From an uncultured bacterium (lineage in GTDB: Bacteria > Elusimicrobiota > Elusimicrobia > Elusimicrobiales > Elusimicrobiaceae): a DNA stretch of 64,000 nucleotides. The translations under genes and the position numbers were made by a program. Shown piece by piece: positions 42,401 to 50,571 of the stretch; position 1 is the first letter of the stretch, and every line of letters begins with the position of its first letter. The stretch lies in the NCBI GenBank assembly GCA_949291545.1, contig CASEWB010000009.1:124001-188000 (forward strand), read 5' to 3'. The notes below the pieces were generated by a model that was not told the origin of the DNA, ran no database searches, and saw only the letters and a list, made by a program, of their open reading frames with translations.

Positions 42401-42637
42401 CAGTAGGTAGTAGAGCGCATTTAGGCGCCCGGTATCGGTTTCCGGCAGGTGGAACACTTGCGCGCCGCGCGGGGCAAATTCGTGCGCGGCGTTGTCAAAA
42501 TCGTCAGTGTCAGCGGAAGAAACGAACAGAGCGTTTTGCCCGTTATTTAGGTATTTTTGGCAGACAAAGAACGCCTTTGCGGCGCCGTTGGGCAGGCCGT
42601 AGTAGCGGCTAAAAGACGGAGTTTGTTTGTCTGTCAT
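39494..42637 (-). CDS. mfd: transcription-repair coupling factor Mfd
   Basis: 1047 residues, slightly shorter than E. coli Mfd. Order: UvrB-homology region at the N-terminus, an RNA polymerase interaction domain starting AGDYVVHQEHGIGRYLGLE, then the RecG-like translocase with Walker A in VLVGDVGFGKTEVAMRAA, DEEH in VIIDEEHRFGVKQKE, SATPIPRTL and QLRGRIGRG, and the C-terminal TRCF domain. Mfd removes RNA polymerase stalled at DNA damage and recruits UvrA. It lies 36 bp after pbp1A, upstream of the folding-factor genes, an order shared by several other phyla. Confidence 0.97.
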   Translation of the reverse strand: MTDKQTPSFSRYYGLPNGAAKAFFVCQKYLNNGQNALFVSSADTDDFDNAAHEFAPRGAQVFHLPETDTGRLNALYYLLAPAAGPRLISTSYEMLHTPLPDPEEFKKRLFIVHRGDTMRRQELLDRLESAGYTREDYAETPGQYAARGSVVDIFCLNRPEPLRLYFAGNRVDVISAFDLDTQNTKEHVDEAVIIALSFEKTPAVLTDYAPDYQYIFDEPDKEFPLSDYPSCAITTLLPSADAVDCGLKSNIAFNANMALLDKEVASLQERDMTVSLCCLNRGELDRMTELAADYPHLKKALFKISPLTQGFYSPQDHFALITSNEILNRRYNTASVLKRFDVEGAKRVRFKELQAGDYVVHQEHGIGRYLGLEILDKEENPTDCLIIEYRRGSRLYVPMYDFKKVQKYIGAGGKRPALSALGGVAWKDVKTRVKEEAQKAAKEILKLEALRLASPAPEVPGDSRIEQEFADSFPYVLTPGQEQAIQDTLHDLDLPKPMDRVLVGDVGFGKTEVAMRAAMKVALSGKQVMVLVPTTILADQHYKTFSKRMAGFPVNVRMLCRFQTPKEQKAVIGELKNGVCDIIIGTHRLMSKDIAFHDLGLVIIDEEHRFGVKQKEKIRAKSAGVHSLLLSATPIPRTLNQSLSSLRDISLIDTPPRGRTPIKTVVTSWNNDLAAAAINQELARGGQIYYVYNSVQSMQSRYLFLKQLVPQARICMAHGQMDEKELEQTLWNFNKGKYDILLASTIIESGIDITNANTLIVENAQNFGLAQLYQLRGRIGRGSTKAYCYLFHPDWLFKKPEEVDNNYADLSAVYWKPKEEKDPTEEARQRLAALMEFGELGSGFRLALRDMEIRGAGDLLGVKQHGYVNEVGLSLYCDLVAAEVKKLKGERVERTLRAKINLPVAAYIPPDYIPDDAERLKYYKELMDADPEKTKTILARLQDLSGPLPPEVENLTELFHLSSRAGALEIYHVDWIDGKLELLFTRRFKMPPNLPGELFNRFGPDQVEFIKSKNGDGLHLSAPSGKSPLAFTREALSFFENILKPQK

Positions 42638-42673
42638 ACGTCACACGCGTTACCGGCGCGGCGTACGGACACG

Positions 42674-44809
42674 CTAGAAACTTTGCGGTTCCGTACCGGT
42701 GATAAACGCTTCCAAAAATCGATTGCGTTCGGTCGGCATAGCCAGTTTGCCCGTGTTCGGGTTGATGTAGGCAAAGGAGATGCCTTCCGGGACGGCAAAA
42801 TCTTCGTTGGGTTCGTCTTTTAAAATTTCCTGCATAATGGCCGTCCACCAACGGGCGGTGGTGCTGCCGGTAAAGCGGGCGCCTTGCTCGTGGGAGGAGT
42901 CGTCGTCGTATCCCATCCAAGCGGCGGCAGCCGTGCGGGGCGTCATGCCCACAAACCACATATCGCGGTGGCTTTGGGTGGTGCCCGTTTTGCCCGCAAT
43001 GTTGCGGCCCAGGCGCGATACATAGGCACCGCTCCCGCGCTGGACGACCCCTTTCATCATATTAATTAACAAATAAGAATCCTGCGGAGAGAAAGCCGCC
43101 TCTTCCACCGGCACATGTTGTTCCAGTACGCGGCCGTTGGCGTCCTCCACGCGTTCAATATAATAGTTATCGGTGTGGATACCGCCGTTGGCAAAAGTGG
43201 ACAGTGCGGCCAAGTGTTCGTCCATCGCTACCACGCTTACGCCCAGTGCCAAGGCCGGCACGCGCGGCAGGGCGGCTGTAATGCCCGCTTTGCGCGCCAC
43301 ACGCACCACAGCCGGTACGCCAATGGCGTCAATGAGATTGACGGCTACCAGGTTTTTGGATTTTTCCAACGCTTTTCTAAGTGTAATCCAGCCTTCGTTG
43401 CGGCCGCCGTAGTTTTGCGGCACCCAAACGCTGAAGTCTTTGCTGGAAATGAAAGACTGTTTGGCTAAATCTAAGGAATAGAGGTCGGAATTTTCGTCAA
43501 ACGTATGCCAGTTTTTGCCGTCGTAATAGAACATAGTGGGCAAGTCTTTTACCAGGGTGGCCGGCGTGTAGCCTTTCTGCAGGGCGGCCATCCATACATA
43601 CGGTTTAAAGGAAGACCCTGGCTGGCGTTTGGCTTGTGTGGCACGGTTGAATTTGCTTTCGTCAAAGCCGCGCCCGCCTACTAATACGCGTACCGCGCCG
43701 GTTTTTACGTCACGCACCATAAATGCCCCTTGCAAGCGGGGATAATCCACTTTGGGTTCGGCGGGTTGTTCGGCGTTTTCGTCTGCTGTTTCGGGCGCTT
43801 CGGCTTCGGTGTCGTTGGGGTCTATTTCAATACCCAGGCCTTTGGCTACCTGTTCGTCGTATTGCTGTAGGTATTCGTTCATAATTTTTTCGGCTGCGGC
43901 CTGTTGGTCTATATCGATAGTCGTGTAGATGTTTAAGCCCGCTTTCCACAACACGTCCATACCGTATTTAGGTTCCAAAATCCGGCGGATATGTTCAATA
44001 AAATACTGCCCCGGGGCGGCTTCCGGCACGGGCGGTTTTTCGGGCATGGGTTCTTGCTTGGCAGTTTCCAGCTCCTCTTTGGTGATGTAATTCTGTTCGT
44101 ACATTACGTCCAGCACCAGGTTGCGGCGCTGGCGGGATAAATCCGGGTTGGCAAACGGGTTATAGCGCCCCGGCGCCGGGATTAAACCTACGATAAGGGC
44201 CGCCTCGCCGGTGGTAAGTTCGGAGAGTTCTTTGTCAAAATATTTTTTAGCGGCGGCCTTTACGCCATACGCCCCACTGCCTAAATAAATTTCGTTTAAA
44301 TACAACTGCAAAATTTCGCGCTTGCTGAACTGATGTTCAATTTGTATAGCCAAAATAATTTCGCGGATTTTGCGGATAATTTTCTTTTCCTGTGTTAAAA
44401 ATACGCCGCGGGAAAGCTGCTGGGTTAAGGTGGAAGCCCCTTGCTTGGCTTTGCCTGTCATAATATCGTACAACAGCGCGCGCAAAATGCCTTTTACCGA
44501 GAACCCCGGGTGGGAGAAAAATTCCCGGTCTTCCATTGCCACGACGGCGTTTTGCAAATCCACCGGGATATCTTCCAGCGGTACCATGCTGCGTTTTTCA
44601 ATCGAAAATTCGTGAATGAGCTTATTGTTGCGGTCAAACACTTTGGTGGTTAAGGAAGGGGTGTATTCTTCCATTTCGTACACGGGCGGCAGGCCGGAAA
44701 ATATGTAGCGCATAAAAACAGCGCTTAAAATGATAAACAAAAACAGCCCCGCCAGCACGGAGAAAATAAGAGGTTTGGACGTCATAAATTGGTGCAGTTG
44801 TTTACGCAT
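42674..44809 (-). CDS. class A penicillin-binding protein (PBP1A type)
   Basis: 711 residues. A cytoplasmic N-terminus and one transmembrane helix (about 13-37) precede a GT51 transglycosylase with catalytic Glu93 in AMEDREFFSHPG and the LTQQLSRGVFL motif. The transpeptidase domain has Ser399 in SSFK, SKN at 484-486 and KTGT at 607-610. Residues about 325-355 are an acidic insertion (DPNDTEAEAPETADENAEQ). It polymerises and cross-links peptidoglycan. TGATATAAT ends 7 nt before the ATG and there is no ribosome binding site, so the mRNA is probably leaderless. Confidence 0.95.
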   Translation of the reverse strand: MRKQLHQFMTSKPLIFSVLAGLFLFIILSAVFMRYIFSGLPPVYEMEEYTPSLTTKVFDRNNKLIHEFSIEKRSMVPLEDIPVDLQNAVVAMEDREFFSHPGFSVKGILRALLYDIMTGKAKQGASTLTQQLSRGVFLTQEKKIIRKIREIILAIQIEHQFSKREILQLYLNEIYLGSGAYGVKAAAKKYFDKELSELTTGEAALIVGLIPAPGRYNPFANPDLSRQRRNLVLDVMYEQNYITKEELETAKQEPMPEKPPVPEAAPGQYFIEHIRRILEPKYGMDVLWKAGLNIYTTIDIDQQAAAEKIMNEYLQQYDEQVAKGLGIEIDPNDTEAEAPETADENAEQPAEPKVDYPRLQGAFMVRDVKTGAVRVLVGGRGFDESKFNRATQAKRQPGSSFKPYVWMAALQKGYTPATLVKDLPTMFYYDGKNWHTFDENSDLYSLDLAKQSFISSKDFSVWVPQNYGGRNEGWITLRKALEKSKNLVAVNLIDAIGVPAVVRVARKAGITAALPRVPALALGVSVVAMDEHLAALSTFANGGIHTDNYYIERVEDANGRVLEQHVPVEEAAFSPQDSYLLINMMKGVVQRGSGAYVSRLGRNIAGKTGTTQSHRDMWFVGMTPRTAAAAWMGYDDDSSHEQGARFTGSTTARWWTAIMQEILKDEPNEDFAVPEGISFAYINPNTGKLAMPTERNRFLEAFITGTEPQSF

Positions 44810-44825
44810 ACACTAAATTATATCA
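44810..44825 (-). promoter_or_regulatory. extended -10 placing transcription start at the pbp1A ATG
   Basis: The minus strand reads TGATATAAT, then TTAGTGT, then the ATG at 44809. It is the cleanest example of the leaderless layout in the window. Confidence 0.5.
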
Positions 44826-44923
44826 AAAATACCTGTTTTTAACTGTGTTCCCGCGCGGGCGGCAGGTAGTAAAAAAGGGTAAAACTATTGTAAAATACAG
44901 ATAAGGTGTATTAGAGGCCGCTT

Positions 44924-46072
44924 ATGAATAAAAAACGAATTTCCGAAAAAAAGGAAGAACGTTGTCGCGTTTTCTCCTGTCCTCAATGCAAACAAGACGC
45001 CGCCGCACAGCAGCCCGCCAGCCCCTTGGCCGAGCTGCAAACGCAGGATTTGGAGTCTATTAAAAAAAACGGGGTGGAAGGCTACGATGTGGTGGCCTTG
45101 ATTGATGCGCATACCCGTCAAATAGCTATTTTTAGTAATCTTTCGGGGAAGATTTCCCCCGAGGATTTACAGGAAGGCCGTTCGGTCCACCAGCGGGCGT
45201 TTAGGCAGGCTTTAGCCGGGCAAATCCACCATTACGAATGGGGCTTGGAAAAAGCCGACAAGCATTATTTTTACCAAACCACCCTTATTCCGCTGCGCGG
45301 AGAACACGCCGAGGTGGAAAATGTCCTTTCTCTAACGCGGGATATTACCCATTGGGGAGGGGCATACCGGGGCGGCGAGATGCTGCGGGAAGGAACCCCG
45401 CCACGGACTTTTTCCCAGATTTTATTAGCTGCCCGCGAAGCCGAGAAAAAAGAAATTTCCAAAGCTTTGCATGATGAAATTGGTTCGGCCGTAGTGATTT
45501 TGACCGCTCTTTTAAGTTTGGTGAAAGCCAGCGTAAAGGAGGGGGACCGTAAGCAGGCGTTGGAAGACATCGCCAAGCTGGACGCTCAAATAAAAGACAG
45601 TATTGAACGCGTCAAAAATATCGTGGTGTCCCTCCGGCCGCCCAGCTTGGAAAACGACGGTGCTTTGGGCGGTTCTATCCGGGAACTTTTGGATAATATC
45701 AGCGGATATGTACATATTCCGTATACCTTTGATTACGACCCGTCCGCCGGAGAAAACGGCATTTCCGACAGTGTAAAAATTTTGCTTTACCGCATTGTGC
45801 AGGAGGCCCTAAACAACATCGTCAAACACGCGCGGGCCAAAAATATTTATGTGTTGCTGCGCCGCCAGGGCGATGAAATCCGCTTGGTGGTGCAAGACGA
45901 CGGAGTTGGTTTTAAGCAAATCAAGCAGCGCTCTATCCGCAAAGTGGGGCTGCTGGCTATGAAAGACAGCGTACGCCTGTTGGGCGGAACTATTTCCATT
46001 AAAAGCGAACCGGGCAAAGGCACCCGCATAGAGGTCGTATGTCCGTGCGTCGTATATGGGGGAAAAGAATGA
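44924..46072 (+). CDS. soluble sensor histidine kinase (NarL/DegS type)
   Basis: 382 residues with no transmembrane helix. The N-terminus carries Cys14, Cys19 and Cys22 (ERCRVFSCPQCKQ), a possible metal or redox site. A PAS-like domain spans about 45-140 (VVALIDAHTRQIAIFSNLSG... TTLIPLRGEHAEVENVLSLTRDI). The HisKA_3 box has His183 in EISKALHDEIGSAV, and the ATPase domain has EALNNIVKHARA and QDDGVGFKQI with a GLLAMKDSVRLLGG box. It would phosphorylate the response regulator encoded next, whose ATG overlaps its stop. The signal is unknown; a cytoplasmic cue is inferred from the lack of membrane segments. Confidence 0.9.
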   Translation: MNKKRISEKKEERCRVFSCPQCKQDAAAQQPASPLAELQTQDLESIKKNGVEGYDVVALIDAHTRQIAIFSNLSGKISPEDLQEGRSVHQRAFRQALAGQIHHYEWGLEKADKHYFYQTTLIPLRGEHAEVENVLSLTRDITHWGGAYRGGEMLREGTPPRTFSQILLAAREAEKKEISKALHDEIGSAVVILTALLSLVKASVKEGDRKQALEDIAKLDAQIKDSIERVKNIVVSLRPPSLENDGALGGSIRELLDNISGYVHIPYTFDYDPSAGENGISDSVKILLYRIVQEALNNIVKHARAKNIYVLLRRQGDEIRLVVQDDGVGFKQIKQRSIRKVGLLAMKDSVRLLGGTISIKSEPGKGTRIEVVCPCVVYGGKE

Positions 46073-46722
46073 CTAAGAAAATTGTGTTAGCAGACGACCA
46101 CGCCATTGTACGCAACGGCGTGCGGGCCGTGTTGGAAAAACTCGGTAAGAATATGGAAATTGTAGCCGAAATTTCCAACGGGAAAGACTTGGTGGAATAC
46201 GCCCAAAAACACGGCGCGGACGTGGACGTGTATGTGGTGGATATTTCGATGCCGCTGTTAAACGGGATTGAAGCCGTGGAACGCATTGTCAAGCGCAACC
46301 CCGAAGCCAAAGTGGTGATGCTAAGTATGTATGACGACCGCGTATCAGTGGAAAAATCCCTTAAGGCAGGCGCCAAAGGGTTTATTGTCAAAGTATCCAC
46401 CGCCGACGAAATCGTAGACGCCATCGAAGAAGTGGCCGCCGGGCGTTTTTACTTGTGCAGTAAAGTGTCCAAATACATTGTGCAAGGGTTCTTGGGCAAA
46501 ACGTCTTCCCGCAAGCGCGACGTGACGGGGCTGACCCCCAAGGAAAAAGAAGTCCTGCAGCTGATAGCTGAAGGCTACAGCAGCAAACAAATTGCCAAAT
46601 CGTTCAATTTGTCGCTCAACACCATTCATGTGCATCGCAACAATATTATGAAAAAACTCGGCATTCACAAACAAGCCGAGCTGGTGCGCTACGCCATCAA
46701 AGAGGGCATCGCCCAGTTATAA
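46069..46722 (+). CDS. NarL/LuxR-family response regulator
   Basis: 217 residues from the ATG at 46069, overlapping the kinase stop by ATGA; the frame is open ten codons further but inside the kinase gene. Receiver domain: acidic pair Asp9/Asp10, phosphorylation site Asp58 in VYVVDISMPLLNG, switch Ser in VVMLSMYDD and Lys in GFIVKVS. The C-terminal LuxR helix-turn-helix is GLTPKEKEVLQLIAEGYSSK...NTIHVHRNNIMKKLGI. It is a DNA-binding regulator controlled by the adjacent kinase. rsmD follows 7 bp later. Confidence 0.94.
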   Translation: MTKKIVLADDHAIVRNGVRAVLEKLGKNMEIVAEISNGKDLVEYAQKHGADVDVYVVDISMPLLNGIEAVERIVKRNPEAKVVMLSMYDDRVSVEKSLKAGAKGFIVKVSTADEIVDAIEEVAAGRFYLCSKVSKYIVQGFLGKTSSRKRDVTGLTPKEKEVLQLIAEGYSSKQIAKSFNLSLNTIHVHRNNIMKKLGIHKQAELVRYAIKEGIAQL

Positions 46723-46729
46723 GGAACTT

Positions 46730-47332
46730 ATGCGTATTATTGCTGGAACCGCCAGAGGGCGGAAGATATTTTCCGTTTCCAAAAATCTGCCCGTAAAGCC
46801 GATTTCGGACCGGATAAAACAATCTCTGTTTGATATTCTGCGCCCGCGTATTACGGGCGCCATTATGCTGGATTTGTTCGCCGGGACAGGCAATGTGTCG
46901 CTGGAGGCACTTTCCCGCGGGGCGCAAAAAACTGTGATGGTGGACAAAGAACCCGCCTGCATTAAAAACATTCACCGCAACCTGGAACACTTAGGCTTTG
47001 CAGACCGCGCCAAAGTGCTCCGCGGCGACGTGTTAAAACCGCTGGACTGGCTTTTTCCTTACAGCGACAACGAAGGCTACGACATTATTTTTATGGGCCC
47101 GCCCTACCGCGACATTAACAATAAAATGTTGGCGTTTTCCCAGCCGGCTTTGGCCAATGTAGCGGCCGCCCGTTTGCTGGCGCCCAACGGCATTATCGTT
47201 TTGCAGACGCACAAAACGGAAGAATTTGAAGTGCCCGCCGGGTTGGAAATTTACCGCGTGGAAAAGTACGGCGATACGCTGGTGCATTTTTTGCGCGCCG
47301 CCCAAACGCCCCAAGAGGACGCCCATGTATAG
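46730..47332 (+). CDS. rsmD: RsmD-family 16S rRNA (guanine-N2)-methyltransferase with altered catalytic motif
   Basis: 200 residues. It starts MRIIAGTARGRKI, the RsmD signature, with SDRIKQSLFDIL, the SAM-binding DLFAGTGNVSLEALSRGA (48-65) and the acidic ribose contact VDKE. Motif IV, normally (D/N)PPY, reads GPPY at 123-126 in IIFMGPPYRDIN, so the residue that contacts the guanine amino group is Gly. The rest of the fold is intact. The enzyme methylates G966 of 16S rRNA in E. coli; activity here is uncertain. It is co-transcribed with the two-component pair and overlaps the next gene by 8 bp. Confidence 0.88.
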   Translation: MRIIAGTARGRKIFSVSKNLPVKPISDRIKQSLFDILRPRITGAIMLDLFAGTGNVSLEALSRGAQKTVMVDKEPACIKNIHRNLEHLGFADRAKVLRGDVLKPLDWLFPYSDNEGYDIIFMGPPYRDINNKMLAFSQPALANVAAARLLAPNGIIVLQTHKTEEFEVPAGLEIYRVEKYGDTLVHFLRAAQTPQEDAHV

Positions 47333-48065
47333 CGACGTATACGAACTGAACTATTCCAAAATCAAAACGTACCTGGAGTGCCCGGTCCTGTACAAATATA
47401 AGTATGTGGAAGGAAAGCGGGAAGGATTGGTGCCGGCTTCTTCTTTGGGGGTGTCTATCCACCGCGCGCTGGAAGAATACCACCGCAATTCCAACGACCC
47501 GTCGGAACTGTTGTCCTATTACGACGACTGTTGGCTGGGCGCGGGATACGCCAGTGCGGGCGAACAAATGGAGTGGTATTTAAAAGGCAAAAAAATGCTG
47601 GAAACCTACGCCCAGGCCGAGTACGAACGCAAAACCACGGTGGACAGCACGGAACGCGAATTTATCTTTCAGGAAGGGCAATGGACGCTGCGCGGCAAAA
47701 TTGACCGCATTGACAAACACCCCGACGGTTCCTGGGAAGTGATAGATTACAAAACCGGGACCGATGTGGATTTGTCTTTGCCGGTGACGGATTCCCTGCA
47801 GCTGGGGATTTACGCCGTGGGCGCGCGCCGCGCGTGGAATATGCAAAAGGGCATTGCCACGTTTTATTTTGTGGCTTTCAACCAAAAAATGAGCGCGCCG
47901 TTTGAAGCGTTTGACGAAAAGAAAATTTTGGATACGTTTATTGATATCGGCAAAAAAATAGAAGTAAACGATTTTGAGCCAAACCTGGAACATTGTGCGG
48001 CGTGTCCGTTTAATATGCGCTGTGAACATTCCGCCGTCAAGCCGCCGCAACAAGAGCAGGCCTGA
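47325..48065 (+). CDS. PD-(D/E)XK nuclease with Fe-S cluster, Cas4/RecB-like
   Basis: 246 residues from the ATG at 47325. It has the AddB/Cas4-type cluster: Cys19 in YLECP at the N-terminus and Cys224, Cys227 and Cys233 in CAACPFNMRC at the C-terminus. The nuclease motifs are His46 (GVSIHRALEEY), Asp127 (LRGKIDRID) and Asp141-x-Lys143 (WEVIDYKTG). This is a stand-alone single-strand exonuclease type domain with no helicase and no CRISPR genes nearby. It is the last gene of the kinase-regulator-rsmD operon; a role in DNA end processing is inferred. Confidence 0.87.
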   Translation: MYSDVYELNYSKIKTYLECPVLYKYKYVEGKREGLVPASSLGVSIHRALEEYHRNSNDPSELLSYYDDCWLGAGYASAGEQMEWYLKGKKMLETYAQAEYERKTTVDSTEREFIFQEGQWTLRGKIDRIDKHPDGSWEVIDYKTGTDVDLSLPVTDSLQLGIYAVGARRAWNMQKGIATFYFVAFNQKMSAPFEAFDEKKILDTFIDIGKKIEVNDFEPNLEHCAACPFNMRCEHSAVKPPQQEQA

Positions 48066-48075
48066 ATTTAAAATC

Positions 48076-48103
48076 CCCGCCTTTCGGGGCGGGTTTATTT
48101 TTT
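48076..48103 (+). terminator. terminator between the nuclease gene and proB
   Basis: A CCCGCC/GGCGGG stem with a TTTCGG loop is followed by TTTATTTTTT. proB starts 10 bp later. Confidence 0.75.
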
Positions 48104-48112
48104 GGGGACAAA

Positions 48113-49255
48113 ATGAAAGACTTAATCAAAAAAGCAAAACGCATTGTTATTAAATTTGGTACCAACGCTTTAAGCACCGACAGCGGAGACTTGGCGTTGT
48201 CCCGTCTGTATTCTTTTATGGAAGACATTGCCGTCCTACGCGCGCAGGGGAAGGAAATTATGGTAGTTACTTCCGGTGCGGTGGGTATGGGTAAACGCCG
48301 CCTGGGGTTGACGAGCGCGCCGGACGTGGTGTCTTTAAAGCAAGCCTGTGCGGCCGTGGGGCAGATTAGCCTAATGAAATTTTACGAAGAAGGCTTTAAG
48401 CAGCTGGGGGTAGTGGCGGCGCAAGTACTGCTGACGGAGGACGACTTTGCCCACCGCAGCCGCTATTTAAGTTTGCGCGACACGTTAAACCGCCTGCTGG
48501 AGCTAGGCTGCATTCCGGTTATCAATCAGAACGATACCGTGTCCACCAACGAAATCCGCGGCTACAAGGAAAAGGGAATTAAAGTTTGCTTTGGCGATAA
48601 CGACAAACTTTCCGCCTTGGTGGCTTCGGGTATGGACGCGGACTTGTTGTGCATTATGAGCGACGTAGAAGGCCTTTTTAACGGGGACCCGCGCAAAGAT
48701 AAAAACGCCAAACTCATTGAAGTCGTCAAAGGCGTTACGCCGGAAATTGAGTCGTTGGGGTTTTGCGCTTCTTCCCGCGGCCGCGGCGGTATGAAGACCA
48801 AGCTGGAAGCCGCTAAAGTCGTCACGCGTTCGGGCGCGGCGATGGTGATTGCCTACGGCAAACGGCCGGGGGCGGTAGCGTCGGTATTCGGGCCCGATTT
48901 TAAAGGCACGCTTTTCCTGCCGGTGGAAGATTTACCCGGCAAAAAATTATGGCTGGCCTACGCTACGAACGTATCGGGCGGAGTGACCGTCAACGCGGGG
49001 GCCAAAAAAGCCGTGTGCGAAAAGGGCTCCTCTCTCTTGCCCGCTGGGATTGTGGCCATCGGGGGCGAGTTTGAAGCGGGCGACGCCATTTCTATCCTGG
49101 ACGAACACGGCGTGGAATTTGCCCGCGGCCTGGCTAATTATTCCGATAAAGAATGCCGCAAAATTGCCGGCTGCCGCTCGGAAGAAATCGCCAAGAAAAT
49201 CGGTTATAAAAACTACGATGAAGCCGTCCACCGCGACAACATCGTCTTATTGTGA
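48113..49255 (+). CDS. proB: glutamate 5-kinase
   Basis: 380 residues. The amino acid kinase domain starts RIVIKFGTNALSTDSGDL, with the VVTSGAVGMGKRRLG loop, the substrate residues in IPVINQNDTVSTNEIR, and FGDNDKLSALVAS. A C-terminal PUA domain is present (about 280-370). It phosphorylates glutamate as the first step of proline synthesis. It heads a proBAC operon. GGGGAC precedes the ATG. Confidence 0.96.
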   Translation: MKDLIKKAKRIVIKFGTNALSTDSGDLALSRLYSFMEDIAVLRAQGKEIMVVTSGAVGMGKRRLGLTSAPDVVSLKQACAAVGQISLMKFYEEGFKQLGVVAAQVLLTEDDFAHRSRYLSLRDTLNRLLELGCIPVINQNDTVSTNEIRGYKEKGIKVCFGDNDKLSALVASGMDADLLCIMSDVEGLFNGDPRKDKNAKLIEVVKGVTPEIESLGFCASSRGRGGMKTKLEAAKVVTRSGAAMVIAYGKRPGAVASVFGPDFKGTLFLPVEDLPGKKLWLAYATNVSGGVTVNAGAKKAVCEKGSSLLPAGIVAIGGEFEAGDAISILDEHGVEFARGLANYSDKECRKIAGCRSEEIAKKIGYKNYDEAVHRDNIVLL

Positions 49256-49266
49256 GGAATTTGGTT

Positions 49267-50571
49267 ATGAACGTATCGGAAATGGCCGCCCGGGCCAAAG
49301 AAGCTTCTTATGTTTTGGCCGCTTTGGCGCCTGAAGCCAAGGACCGCGCCTTAAACGCTATGGCCTGTGCGATGCGCGTGCACGCGGACGAAATTTTAGC
49401 CGCCAACCAGCTGGATTTGCAGGAAGCCAAAAAAGCTGTGGATGCGGGGAATATGAAACCCGCTTTGTATGAACGGCTAAAGCTGACGCGCGAAAAATTG
49501 GAAACGGTTATCAAAGGCGTGGAAGAACTGGTGGAACTGCCGGACCCGGTGGGCCGCGTTTTAGCAGCTACGGAGCTGGACGAGGGGCTTGCCTTGTATA
49601 AAATTTCGTGCCCGATTGGGCTGATTGGCGTGATTTTTGAGGCGCGGCCCGACGTGGTGCCGCAAATTGCCGCGCTGGCTGTTAAATCCGGCAATGCGGT
49701 TATGCTAAAAGGCGGACGCGAGGCACTACATACCAACGACGCCATGGCCCATACGCTCAAACAAGCGCTGGCTTCGGTGCCCGGTTACCCTGCAGACGCG
49801 CTGCAGCTTATCCACACGCGCGAAGAATCGGCCGAAATGCTGGCCTTGGACCAATACTTTGATTTGATTATTCCCCGCGGCGGCAACGCGCTGATTGCCT
49901 ATGTAAAGGCCAACACCAAAATCCCCGTGCTGGGGCACGCGGACGGCGTCTGCCATATTTATGTGGCGCCGTCGGCCGACGTGCAGATGGCCTGCCGCCT
50001 GTGTGTGGACGCCAAAACGCAGTACCCTTCGGCCTGCAACACGGTGGAAACGCTGCTTCTCGACGAACGCTGGCCGCAGGCGCATCAAAAAGCCTTGCTG
50101 GCCGCCTTGCGCGAAAACGGGGTGGAACTTTTCGGCGGGGAAGACATTGCTGCGTTGGCCCCGGTGTCCGGCCCGGTAACGGATTGGCACACGGAATACG
50201 GCGAGAAGAAACTCTCAGTCAAGCACGTCAAAAACGTGTTGGAAGCGGTGGAACATATCAACCGCTACGGCTCGCACCATACCGACTGCATTTTAACGGC
50301 CGAGCACGACGAAGCCCAGATTTTTATGGACCTGGTGGACTCCGCCGGCGTGTATCACAATGCTTCCACCCGCTTTGCAGACGGTTACCGCTACGGCTTC
50401 GGGGCCGAAGTGGGCATCAGCACCGGCAAAACGCACGCGCGCGGCCCGGTGGGGTTGGAAGGATTAACCATTTACAAATATAAGTTGTACGGGAACGGCC
50501 ATATCGTGGCCGATTACGTCGGCGTAAACGCCAAGCCGTTTACGCATAAAAAAATAGGAGCAAGCAAATGA
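49267..50571 (+). CDS. proA: glutamate-5-semialdehyde dehydrogenase
   Basis: 434 residues from the ATG at 49267, which has GAGGAA at the right distance; a GTG five codons earlier overlaps the proB stop. Aldehyde dehydrogenase fold with NAD(P) contacts (GLIGVIFEARPDVVPQIAAL, SGNAVMLKGGREALHTN) and the catalytic Cys in TQYPSACNTVETLL. It reduces glutamyl phosphate made by ProB. The proC ATG overlaps its stop. Confidence 0.96.
   Translation: MNVSEMAARAKEASYVLAALAPEAKDRALNAMACAMRVHADEILAANQLDLQEAKKAVDAGNMKPALYERLKLTREKLETVIKGVEELVELPDPVGRVLAATELDEGLALYKISCPIGLIGVIFEARPDVVPQIAALAVKSGNAVMLKGGREALHTNDAMAHTLKQALASVPGYPADALQLIHTREESAEMLALDQYFDLIIPRGGNALIAYVKANTKIPVLGHADGVCHIYVAPSADVQMACRLCVDAKTQYPSACNTVETLLLDERWPQAHQKALLAALRENGVELFGGEDIAALAPVSGPVTDWHTEYGEKKLSVKHVKNVLEAVEHINRYGSHHTDCILTAEHDEAQIFMDLVDSAGVYHNASTRFADGYRYGFGAEVGISTGKTHARGPVGLEGLTIYKYKLYGNGHIVADYVGVNAKPFTHKKIGASK

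Noticed and set aside
47325..48065. Part of a CRISPR-Cas locus
   Set aside because: No repeat-spacer array and no other cas-like gene is present in the window.
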